Shown piece after piece: positions 9,783 through 16,890 of a DNA stretch of 40,938 nucleotides. The stretch lies in assembly GCA_002497765.1 (NCBI GenBank), contig DAET01000007.1, forward strand, positions 1 through 40,938. The letters run 5' to 3'. Source of the stretch: Euryarchaeota archaeon UBA486. GTDB lineage: Archaea; Thermoplasmatota; Poseidoniia; Poseidoniales; Poseidoniaceae. Below the pieces are notes generated by a model. It was not told where the DNA came from, did not search any database, and saw only the letters and a list, made by a program, of their open reading frames with translations. The stretch's first letter is position 1. Each line of letters starts with the position of its first letter. The translations under genes were made by a program, and so were the position numbers.

Positions 9783-10661
9783 ATGGTTGAACTTCCATTG
9801 GACGAAGACGGCAACAAAATCGTGCGCATTGGCCACAGCCCGGACCCGGATGATGCGTTTATGTTCCACGCTATGACCACCAATGCCTTCCCGACACCAG
9901 GCTACAATTTCGTGCACGAACTCCAAGACATCGAAACACTGAACCACCGCGCGATGAACCAGGATCTGGAAGTTTCAGCCGTCTCCATACACGCTTACCC
10001 CGACATCGCCGACCACTATGCTCTCATGAACTGCGGTGCCTCGATGGGCGAAGGCTACGGTCCGATGATTGTGTGCAAGGATGGCGTTTCTGAAGAAGAA
10101 GCCCGAACCAGTGTGATCGCCGTCCCTGGCCTGAAGACCAGTGCCTACCTCGGCCTGCGGCTCGCTTGGGGTGATTGTGAAGTCGCCGTCGTTCCGTTTG
10201 ATGAAATCATTCCTCGAATCCTCGATGGCACCTACCTCAGCGGCCTCATCATTCACGAAGGTCAACTCACCTATGTTGACCATGACCTCAACGTCCTCAT
10301 CGACCTTGGCAAATGGTGGAATGCGCGAACAAACAACTGGCCCATGCCACTCGGGGGGAACGTCGTTCGCCGAGATCTTGGCGAGGATGTCATGCAGGAC
10401 ATCACCAAATACACCAAAATGAGCATCGAGTATGCGCTTGCATCGCCAGATGAAGCCCTCGAATTCGCCAAGGCCTGGGGTCGTGGAATTGACGATGATA
10501 CCAACCGTGAATTCGTCGGCATGTACGTCAACGACCGAACCATCGACTACAAGGATGAAGGACGTGCATCCATCCGCCAATTCATCTCCGAAGGTCAAGC
10601 CATTGGACTCATTCGAGAAGATTTTGACACCGACGCCATGCGTTTTATCGGTGAACCCTGA
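9783..10661 (+). CDS. mqnD: 1,4-dihydroxy-6-naphthoate synthase
   Basis: A protein of about 292 residues matching MqnD, which turns cyclic dehypoxanthinylfutalosine into 1,4-dihydroxy-6-naphthoate late in the futalosine pathway. The N-terminal IGHSPDPDDAFMFHAM and the VSAVSIHAYPDIADHY region are typical; later ones are GASMGEGYGP, the histidine-containing LIIHEGQLTY and WPMPLGGNVVRRDL. The ATG at 9783 follows AGGTGG with good spacing; ATG 9750 would add eleven residues. It follows mqnA closely. MqnB and MqnC are not in this window, so the pathway must be completed elsewhere. The next gene, the HEAT protein, starts only 9 nt after the stop. Confidence 0.92.
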   Translation: MVELPLDEDGNKIVRIGHSPDPDDAFMFHAMTTNAFPTPGYNFVHELQDIETLNHRAMNQDLEVSAVSIHAYPDIADHYALMNCGASMGEGYGPMIVCKDGVSEEEARTSVIAVPGLKTSAYLGLRLAWGDCEVAVVPFDEIIPRILDGTYLSGLIIHEGQLTYVDHDLNVLIDLGKWWNARTNNWPMPLGGNVVRRDLGEDVMQDITKYTKMSIEYALASPDEALEFAKAWGRGIDDDTNREFVGMYVNDRTIDYKDEGRASIRQFISEGQAIGLIREDFDTDAMRFIGEP

Positions 10662-10670
10662 GGCCTGCTC

Positions 10671-11159
10671 ATGAACGCAGAGGGCCGTATCCCCAAAGTG
10701 AGTCAATACGGCTCGGTTGATCCTGCGCCTCCCTCTCAAGAGACCGTGGTTGCCGATCTCACGGCACGCTTGTGCGACGAATCATTGCCAATGTTCCAAC
10801 GCATGCGGGCCGTCTTTGCTTTGAGGAATCAACGGACAGATGCTGCTTGTCTTGCCCTGTGCCAAGGCTTCAGCAGCGATAGTGCCCTCCTTCGACACGA
10901 AATAGCCTACGTGCTCGGTCAGATGCAAAACACCGTGGCGCTCCCAACGCTCATTGAACGACTTGAGGACGGAGGTGAACATGTCATGGTTCGCCATGAA
11001 GCAGCCGAGGCGATGGGTGCGATCGGCGACCGCTCCGTGATTCCTTCCCTCGAAAAATTCAGTCAAGACCCTCTGCCTGAAGTGGCTGAATCGTGCATTG
11101 TAGCACTCGATCTCCTTGCATGGGTTGATGGCGCAGAATTCCACGACACCGAATGTTAG
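10671..11159 (+). CDS. HEAT-repeat protein resembling the C-terminal half of deoxyhypusine hydroxylase
   Basis: A 162-residue HEAT-repeat protein. Two His-Glu motifs are seen, H76-E77 in SALLRHEIAYVLGQMQ and H109-E110 in VMVRHEAAEAMGAIG, 33 residues apart. That matches the spacing within each half of eukaryotic deoxyhypusine hydroxylase (DOHH), where four HE motifs hold a di-iron centre that hydroxylates deoxyhypusine on eIF5A. From recall, the resemblance to the C-terminal half of human DOHH runs from SVDPAPP (residues 15-21) through CDESLPMFQRMRAVFALRN to VAESCIVALDLL. Only one half-domain is encoded, so a homodimer would be needed to give four HE motifs. Substrate is unproven; an archaeal aIF5A hydroxylase is the leading guess, a HEAT-type scaffold or lyase the alternative. 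Confidence 0.82.
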   Translation: MNAEGRIPKVSQYGSVDPAPPSQETVVADLTARLCDESLPMFQRMRAVFALRNQRTDAACLALCQGFSSDSALLRHEIAYVLGQMQNTVALPTLIERLEDGGEHVMVRHEAAEAMGAIGDRSVIPSLEKFSQDPLPEVAESCIVALDLLAWVDGAEFHDTEC

Positions 11160-11212
11160 TGTCCCTCAAGTTCAAAGACCAGACCGCCTACCCAACAACA
11201 GGAAGGAGCCTC

Positions 11213-11422
11213 ATGCCTCACGATCACATTCAATTGGCCCAAGCCCCAAACGGCGAACTTGGTCCACGATGTCACAACTGTGGCATCCGCTTGACGTTCG
11301 GCAACGCGATGGTGGTCAACAAGTACTACATGTGCTGGGAGCATTATGTGGAAGCCACCGGCGCAGATACCGCCACCGAAATCTCCGACGCCGATGAGCG
11401 ATTCTGGATGAAACAGGACTGA
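11213..11422 (+). CDS. Small zinc-binding protein (CxxC...CxxH), uncharacterised
   Basis: A 69-residue protein with one probable zinc site made of CHNC (after ELGPR) and CWEH about 20 residues later, giving three cysteines and a histidine. The rest is polar and acidic, ending ADERFWMKQD. The start at 11213 (MPHDHIQLAQ) is supported by a strong GGAAGGAG just upstream; a longer frame opens at 11153 inside the previous gene and is less likely. It lies between the DOHH-like gene and priS on the same strand. No family is recognised; nucleic-acid or protein binding is possible. Confidence 0.7.
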   Translation: MPHDHIQLAQAPNGELGPRCHNCGIRLTFGNAMVVNKYYMCWEHYVEATGADTATEISDADERFWMKQD

Positions 11423-11472
11423 AACGGCTTTCTTCATGAACCCTCAACGGTTCGTAGTGGTGAGGCGCGTAC

Positions 11473-12672
11473 ATGGCAGCAGGCTGGGCGAGGTTCGCGC
11501 ATCGTTTTGGTCAATACTACCAACATGCCCCTCTGTGGTCTCCACCGCGCATCAAAACCCGCGAGTGGATGTTCATCCCCTTTGGCGGCGCACCACCTCT
11601 CCGCCACAAATCATTCTCAACCGTCGCTCAAGTGCAGTCGTTCCTGTCGCAGCGGGCCATGCATTCCTGTTTCTACTCAACGGCGTATTGGCGCCGCCCT
11701 TATGAATTGAAAATGGCTGAAAAACTGTGGCAAGGTGCGGATTTGATCTTCGATTTGGATGGCGACCACCTGCCAGGGGTGACAGACCGTGATTTCCCCG
11801 GCATGTTGGCCGTGATTCAAGACCAAGCATGGGCCCTCTGGAATGATTTTCTTGAGCCAGAATTTGGATTTAAAGAAGACCACCTTCAAGTCACGTTCTC
11901 TGGACACCGTGGTTTTCACTTGCACTACAGAGACCCTGCTCTTTTTCACCTGGATTCGGAAGCCAGAAGGGAATTGGTGTCGCACATCAGGGGCGAGGGC
12001 GTTGATGTTCAAGGCGGTCTAGCCCGGTACCATGACCAGCAAGCGAAAGGGTGGACGCAACGCATTCGTGATGGCATGGACGCCATGATTGACACGCTTC
12101 GTGAGATTCATCGCGGCTCAGATGGCAGCACCTCTGAACTGCGACGGTTAGAATCGGAACTCCAGTCCATGCAGGACCGAGAAGGAACCACCTCACAGCG
12201 ATCGGCTGCAGCCATTCGTCGCCTTGCAGAACTAATGGACCACGACCAACGTGTTGCTCGTTTGAAAGATGGAAAATTCGAAGTTCTTGGCAACTACCAA
12301 GCGCTGTTTTTGAATCTCCTCAAGGCCGATGCTTCCGTCGTTCTGGGTTCTGCTGGTGAAACAGACGAAGTGGTCACCATTGACGTTCGACGACAAATAC
12401 GATGGCCGACGTCACTTCATGGCAAATCCGGCATGCGTGTAAGCGAATTCCCGCTCAGTCGATTGGACCCCGATGGACACGACCCCTACAACCCGCTCAA
12501 CGAGGCCTTTGTCTTGGGTCTTGATCAAACCGCTGAGGTGGAATGGACCGTGGACGATGCTATCGCACAGTTTGGCGATCGCCGATTGGAAAGTTCCATC
12601 GGTGAGCGAATTCAAGTCCATGAATCGGCTGCAACGTTCCTTGTTCTCAAAGGGTGGGCACAGTTGGTTTGA
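11473..12672 (+). CDS. priS: DNA primase small (catalytic) subunit PriS
   Basis: A 399-residue archaeo-eukaryotic primase catalytic subunit, which makes RNA primers for DNA replication together with PriL. The metal-binding motif is LIFDLDGDHL, the second motif is FSGHRGFHLHY, and the nucleotide-binding SLHGKSGMRV is present near residue 320. The N-terminal HRFGQYY, the REWMFIPFGG segment and the SCFYSTAYWRRP segment also fit the family. The stretch between the DxD motif and SGHRG carries none of the cysteines that form the zinc knuckle in, for example, the Pyrococcus enzyme. The ATG at 11473 is used. PriL is not in the window. Confidence 0.92.
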   Translation: MAAGWARFAHRFGQYYQHAPLWSPPRIKTREWMFIPFGGAPPLRHKSFSTVAQVQSFLSQRAMHSCFYSTAYWRRPYELKMAEKLWQGADLIFDLDGDHLPGVTDRDFPGMLAVIQDQAWALWNDFLEPEFGFKEDHLQVTFSGHRGFHLHYRDPALFHLDSEARRELVSHIRGEGVDVQGGLARYHDQQAKGWTQRIRDGMDAMIDTLREIHRGSDGSTSELRRLESELQSMQDREGTTSQRSAAAIRRLAELMDHDQRVARLKDGKFEVLGNYQALFLNLLKADASVVLGSAGETDEVVTIDVRRQIRWPTSLHGKSGMRVSEFPLSRLDPDGHDPYNPLNEAFVLGLDQTAEVEWTVDDAIAQFGDRRLESSIGERIQVHESAATFLVLKGWAQLV

Positions 12673-12687
12673 ATCGTAGGGCAGGCC

Positions 12688-13764
12688 TTGGAGAACCGCT
12701 CACTTCACGGGACGACGTGCGGTAAGGTTCAAGGGTGGTTTCCCATCCCTTGGGACGAGGTGAGTCCGGTGGGTCTGCGCAGAGGGAAGAAATCCAAGAA
12801 GTCGGATGCGTCCCTACCCATGCCCGATTTGCCTCCTCCTGCAGGCCTTCCAGCGCCGCTTCCCTTGCCTGGAACCGCACCGCTCCCGCCCCTTCCAGGG
12901 GCTCCTACGCCAGGAGATGTCGCCATTCCTGCTCCGTTGCCCGCTCCTTTGCCTGCACCAACACCACAGGCCGCAGCTCCCGCCACGCCAGTTCCTCTTC
13001 CTGCACCCGTCAACGATCCTGAAACCACCCTTTCTGGGATTGCCAAGGAAAGCGGCTACAACGAGCTGTGGGCCAAGCGCTCAGAGAAACCGTTGCAACA
13101 AATTTACGGCCACATCGACCGTATCAGCAACAAAGAAGCAGGATCGCTCTTGGATCGCTATGCAGACCGATTCGGGCACTCCCTTGACCGTGAAATCATC
13201 GTCATGAGGAAGGCTGCCATGGAAGAAAAGGTGGCTGAAATACGCGACGCACCCACCGTTGAACTCATTGACGATGAGCCAGCCGAACCTGTCAGCGAAC
13301 TGCAACAAGTCGAAGATGAACTTCGAGCACTGAAGCCACTGTATCAGGAGGCCAAGGCCTTGGGCGACAAAGAAACCCTCGCTGAACTGACGCCAACCCT
13401 GCAAGCGCTCATGGCTCGGAGAAAGGTGTTGAAGGGTGGAAGCGCCCCTGCCGCAGAAACGCAAGTGGCTGAGGCGGCAGATGACGATGGTCTGTTTGCT
13501 CAGTTTGTTGCGATCGTCGACTCCCTGCTGGGCGACCACCTTCCCGAATCCATTGTCAACGACTTCATCGCCAGCGAAGATTTTGCCATCTATCAGGAAG
13601 TCGCACAATCGCCGGACACTGCTGACGAAGAGACGCGCACCGCTTACTATCGCATGGTTGATGACCAACTCGGCAACATGTCTCCCGAGTCCATTTCTGC
13701 ATTTGTTGAGTCGGATGACTTCGCAATTTACCAAACAATCGGCGAACGCTACAAGGATGAGTGA
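12688..13764 (+). CDS. Uncharacterised proline-rich protein with a duplicated C-terminal motif
   Basis: Not recognised. The protein (up to 358 residues) has four parts: a basic patch RRGKKSKK; a Pro/Ala/Leu-rich low-complexity linker of about 65 residues; a charged helical middle (about 110-275) with coiled-coil character; and two copies of an acidic motif, PESIVNDFIASEDFAIYQ and PESISAFVESDDFAIYQ (about residues 286-303 and 332-348). No signal peptide or membrane span is seen. The start is uncertain: TTG 12688 is the outer limit and GTG 12760 (VSPVGLRRGKK) is a good alternative. It follows priS by 15 nt and overlaps the next gene's possible GTG start. Linker and duplicated motif suggest a scaffold or tether. 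Confidence 0.7.
   Translation: MENRSLHGTTCGKVQGWFPIPWDEVSPVGLRRGKKSKKSDASLPMPDLPPPAGLPAPLPLPGTAPLPPLPGAPTPGDVAIPAPLPAPLPAPTPQAAAPATPVPLPAPVNDPETTLSGIAKESGYNELWAKRSEKPLQQIYGHIDRISNKEAGSLLDRYADRFGHSLDREIIVMRKAAMEEKVAEIRDAPTVELIDDEPAEPVSELQQVEDELRALKPLYQEAKALGDKETLAELTPTLQALMARRKVLKGGSAPAAETQVAEAADDDGLFAQFVAIVDSLLGDHLPESIVNDFIASEDFAIYQEVAQSPDTADEETRTAYYRMVDDQLGNMSPESISAFVESDDFAIYQTIGERYKDE
13534..13743 (+). repeat. Duplicated coding repeat (two units)
   Basis: Two related units encode PESIVNDFIASEDFAIYQ (13534-13605 with flanks) and PESISAFVESDDFAIYQ (13672-13743 with flanks). The similarity extends upstream to VAIVDSLLG and YRMVDDQLG, giving a period of about 46 residues. This is an internal duplication within the proline-rich protein. 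Confidence 0.75.
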
Positions 13765-13769
13765 ACAAG

Positions 13770-14630
13770 ATGGGACTATTGGACAAAGCAGCAGCCTCTG
13801 GAGGCGATGAATCCAAGCCGAAGGCAAAAGCCATACCGAAAGCAAAGGCCGTTGCAAAGGCTAAACCTGTTGCAAAGGCCAAGGCAGTGGCCAAACCAGC
13901 AAAGGCAGCAAAACCGGCCAAAGTCAAGAAAGAACGTGCACCTCGGGCCCGCCCTATGGAACTCTCTGATGAGTATGAACTGGCTTCGAAAATGAACCGA
14001 CGAATCTCATCGCTCGTCAATTTCTTCATTAATTTCGGTGTGTTGTTTGCGGCCCTGTTCATTGCAACCTCTGACACCGGTATCGTGACAACGATTCTTT
14101 TCGCCGCAAGCGGTGGAATCATCATCATCAACGCCATTTTCATCCCTATGAAGTTCAGTCGAAACCTCGGGCAATTCGTTTCTCGCACCAAATTCGTTCG
14201 CGGAGACGGTTCCAACCCTTTGTTTTTGCACGGCATTCTCGTGAACACCTCTGGCCTCCTCGCTCTGATCGGTCTGATCATGGTCGGCACACAATTCCAA
14301 AACCTCTCGGAATCAGACAACACCGGCGCCATCATTTCCTTCGCCCTCGGCACCATCTTCATGATTCTCTGGTTCGTAGACCGCTACCTTCGCAGCGGGA
14401 GCGCCATGGGTCAAGGGCTGTACGATTTAGCGTTCAGAGCTTACTTGGTGAAGTACGTGCCTACTGAGGAAGAGAAGGCTTCTGGCATTTGGGCACGCCT
14501 TGAAAACATGGGTAACTTTGGCGACCAGTTGGTGAAGCGCCAAGAAGAACGTAAGGCCAAAAAAGAATCGAAAAAGGCCGACGAAGAGGAAGCACCCGCT
14601 GAAGAGGAGACAACCTCTCAAGAAGACTGA
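13770..14630 (+). CDS. Four-TM membrane protein with histone-H1-like Lys/Ala tail
   Basis: A protein of about 286 residues, family not recognised. Residues about 17-54 are a run of Lys, Ala, Pro and Val in KAKA/VAKA/KPAK units, much like the tails of histone H1 or bacterial AlgP/HU-type proteins. Four hydrophobic spans follow, at about 81-101, 104-125, 151-173 and 186-206. A C-terminal segment switches from basic (KRQEERKAKKESKK) to acidic (DEEEAPAEEE). The ATG at 13770 is preferred; GTG 13761 would overlap the previous stop. The tail could bind DNA, RNA or acidic lipids at the membrane face; this is inference. It lies between the proline-rich protein and an alpha/beta hydrolase on the same strand. 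Confidence 0.78.
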   Translation: MGLLDKAAASGGDESKPKAKAIPKAKAVAKAKPVAKAKAVAKPAKAAKPAKVKKERAPRARPMELSDEYELASKMNRRISSLVNFFINFGVLFAALFIATSDTGIVTTILFAASGGIIIINAIFIPMKFSRNLGQFVSRTKFVRGDGSNPLFLHGILVNTSGLLALIGLIMVGTQFQNLSESDNTGAIISFALGTIFMILWFVDRYLRSGSAMGQGLYDLAFRAYLVKYVPTEEEKASGIWARLENMGNFGDQLVKRQEERKAKKESKKADEEEAPAEEETTSQED

Positions 14631-14652
14631 GTTCGACATGTGAGTCGTTCAC

Positions 14653-15663
14653 ATGCTGAATTGGGTACGCCAGCGAAACCATGTCTTACCCGTTCTCGTT
14701 GGATCGATTGGCGTTGCTGTATCGATGACAACCATCGTCACCCTTGGCTGGCATTTGGGTGTCATCGCCGGATTGTTGACGGTGTTTCTCCTGTATCTTG
14801 AAATCGTCACTCAGTGGTCGTTTCGCGCTCCATCGAAACGAAAACCCGCGCTCGTGGATGATGCTTGGGAGCGCATGACCATTGATGCCAACGGTTACAA
14901 TATCGCCTATTATGTTCACATAGGCCGACCCGGCGCCCCCTTGGCATGGATTTGCCATGGATGGACGGCTGGAGCCATTCGCATGGTTCACCGTGCGTCA
15001 ACCTTCGTTGAACGGGGATGGCATGTCGTGTTGGTCGACCTCCCAAGTCACGGTGCTTCTGACTCGCTCCCAAAATGGAGTGCTGAGCAAGCGACTACGC
15101 TCTTGATGGAATCCATGAACGAGCTTCATGTGCGACGGCCTGATTTGTTCACCGACGGTGTTTGTTATTATGGCCACAGCATCGGTGCGTTCATTGGCTT
15201 GCGAATGAGCAAGCGTCGGGAAGAGCTCAATGAAGCCATTCATCCAACATCTTGGATTTTCGAATCACCCATGACTGGATACACAGAAATCCATGACGAA
15301 ACATGCAACATTCTGAACATTCCGATGGCATTACGACCCTGGGTTTTGGCCAAAACATTGCGACATTTCAATGCCATCAACGGACCGGTGCGTCTCGTCA
15401 CGAAGTTATCTGATGCAGACGTACCTGATTGGGGACTCCCGACAGAACCCACGTTGATGGTTCAGGCCAACCCCGATGAGCGATTGGGAGCCGTTCACCA
15501 TCAGCGGCTCATTGAGGTGATGTCATCAACAGAACATTCGAATCTCTTGACGACGCACCTTCTTGATGATTTGCGCCATTCAGGATCGCATGAATCTTCA
15601 TCCAGAAAGGCTGTGGTCGATGCTTGGATTGACGAGCGCTTCGATCATTCTTCTTCCGTTTGA
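14653..15663 (+). CDS. Membrane-anchored alpha/beta hydrolase
   Basis: A 336-residue serine hydrolase. Two N-terminal hydrophobic segments (about 11-32 and 36-50) anchor it to the membrane. The hydrolase fold follows, with the oxyanion region WICHGWTAGAIRM, a nucleophile elbow YYGHSIGAF, a candidate acid D in LMVQANPDERLG and a candidate histidine in LLDDLRHSGSH. An SHGASDSL segment after the second strand is typical of the fold. Substrate is unknown; lipases, esterases and lysophospholipases share this pattern. It is the last gene of the plus-strand run that starts with mqnE, and its 3' end overlaps the convergent CNNM-like gene by 19 bp. Confidence 0.85.
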   Translation: MLNWVRQRNHVLPVLVGSIGVAVSMTTIVTLGWHLGVIAGLLTVFLLYLEIVTQWSFRAPSKRKPALVDDAWERMTIDANGYNIAYYVHIGRPGAPLAWICHGWTAGAIRMVHRASTFVERGWHVVLVDLPSHGASDSLPKWSAEQATTLLMESMNELHVRRPDLFTDGVCYYGHSIGAFIGLRMSKRREELNEAIHPTSWIFESPMTGYTEIHDETCNILNIPMALRPWVLAKTLRHFNAINGPVRLVTKLSDADVPDWGLPTEPTLMVQANPDERLGAVHHQRLIEVMSSTEHSNLLTTHLLDDLRHSGSHESSSRKAVVDAWIDERFDHSSSV

Positions 15664-16733
15664 GCCGCTTGCTCACGTGCCAATTCTCGCATGTCCTCGA
15701 CTTCATCCAGCTCGTCCACAATTTCCTTTCCGAGGAGCGTTTCCATCACGTCTTCCATGGTGAGGATGCCAGACGTCCCGCCGAATTCATCGCGGACAAG
15801 CGCAAATTGTTGCTTGTTCGTCAAGAACACATCCAATGCTTGTTCAATGGTCGAGTCTTGTTCAATTTTCAAAATGGGTTTCATGATGTCTTTGAGTTGA
15901 AGATCCCACTCGTCCCTGCTCGCAGCCATGAGAATCTCCGATCGGATGACCAAGCCTCGAACATTGTCAATGGTTTCATCGTACACCGGAATCCGAGAGA
16001 ACCGTAGAATGGTGTTATCGTCGAGGATTTCTTTGATGGACTGATGCATTTCGAAAGCTGATACAACAGTACGGGGCGTCATTTCTTCGTGGACCGATAC
16101 TTCTCGGAGGCCGAGGAGGTTGTGGATAATGGTCTCCTCATTTTCCTCAAGTGCCCCTTCAATTTCACCCAAATCGGCCATGGCCGCGACGTCATCACGT
16201 GTCACCATGGCATTCTTTGATGAGGGCAAAATTGACTTGAGCATTTGAATGGGGCCAATCAGGAAAAACAGGATTTTCGTAAACCATGTCAGCAAATACG
16301 CCGTTGGAGTTGAGAGCCGTTTCCAGTAAGCCGCTCCCAATGTTTTGGGAATGATTTCGGACAAGAAGAGGACCGCCAACGTCAAAATGGCCGAAGCAGC
16401 CGTTAAGACCTCAACGCCCCATATTTGTTGAACCTGGGATCCAACGCCGGCCGCCCCCATCGTGTGGGCGATCGTGTTGAGCGTGAGGATGGCTGTTAGC
16501 GGGCGAACAGAGTCATCATCCTTGAGGTGTGCCCACATAGCAGCGGTTCGCTTGCCTTCGTTCTTCAGTATGTTAACGTAGGTTTGAGGCGTTGAGAGCA
16601 CCACAGCCTCGAGAATCGAGCACATGAACGACACGCCGAGGGCGAGCGTGATGTAGAAAATGAGGAGACCCATGTCTCCCTCGCCAGTGGCGGAGACAGC
16701 GACGCCAGCGGCCGCAAAAAGTTCGTTGGTCAT
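15645..16733 (-). CDS. CNNM/CorC-like DUF21-CBS membrane protein
   Basis: A protein of about 362 residues with an N-terminal DUF21 transmembrane domain (about four spans, with LSEIIPKTLGAAYWKR and LTLNTIAHTMGAAGVG) and a linker SVHEEMTPRTVVSAF. Two CBS domains follow: the first near RFSRIPVYDETIDNVRGLV, the second near ALVRDEFGGTSGILTMEDV. Ends with an acidic tail. The family (CNNM, CorC/YfjD, HlyC) is linked to Mg2+ or Co2+ export with nucleotide sensing by the CBS pair. It lacks the C-terminal CorC/HlyC transporter-associated domain. The start at 16733 (MTNELFAA) is chosen because residues upstream look non-conserved; ATG 16805 is also open. Confidence 0.9.
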   Translation of the reverse strand: MTNELFAAAGVAVSATGEGDMGLLIFYITLALGVSFMCSILEAVVLSTPQTYVNILKNEGKRTAAMWAHLKDDDSVRPLTAILTLNTIAHTMGAAGVGSQVQQIWGVEVLTAASAILTLAVLFLSEIIPKTLGAAYWKRLSTPTAYLLTWFTKILFFLIGPIQMLKSILPSSKNAMVTRDDVAAMADLGEIEGALEENEETIIHNLLGLREVSVHEEMTPRTVVSAFEMHQSIKEILDDNTILRFSRIPVYDETIDNVRGLVIRSEILMAASRDEWDLQLKDIMKPILKIEQDSTIEQALDVFLTNKQQFALVRDEFGGTSGILTMEDVMETLLGKEIVDELDEVEDMRELAREQAAQTEEE

Positions 16734-16806
16734 GTTGTTTCGAAGACCCCTACCCTTTCGGGCGTAGTCTATCCGACGAGAGGAGGGTTCTTCAAAATGA
16801 CGCATC

Positions 16807-16815
16807 GTTCTAGAG
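16807..16815. promoter_or_regulatory. GTTCTAGAG element upstream of MetRS
   Basis: GTTCTAGAG lies 76-84 nt before the preferred MetRS start (16891) and 25-33 nt before an earlier in-frame ATG (16840). It belongs to the GTTCT-type elements seen in front of other genes here. If it is a core promoter, transcription would begin near 16840. Position-based inference only. Confidence 0.3.
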
Positions 16816-16890
16816 TATCTTGGATTACCCGCACGACGGATGGGTGAACCTCAAGAAGCAACGGCATGTGGCCGATACAAGAGGGAGACC

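Noticed and set aside
9225..10739. Two long minus-strand frames (240 and 254 residues) opposite mqnA and mqnD
   Set aside because: They are shadows of well-supported genes; the sequences lack any recognisable fold or motif.
13801..13930. Lys/Ala coding tract considered as a DNA tandem repeat array
   Set aside because: It is an imperfect coding low-complexity tract in the membrane protein, with no regular spacers like a CRISPR or satellite repeat.
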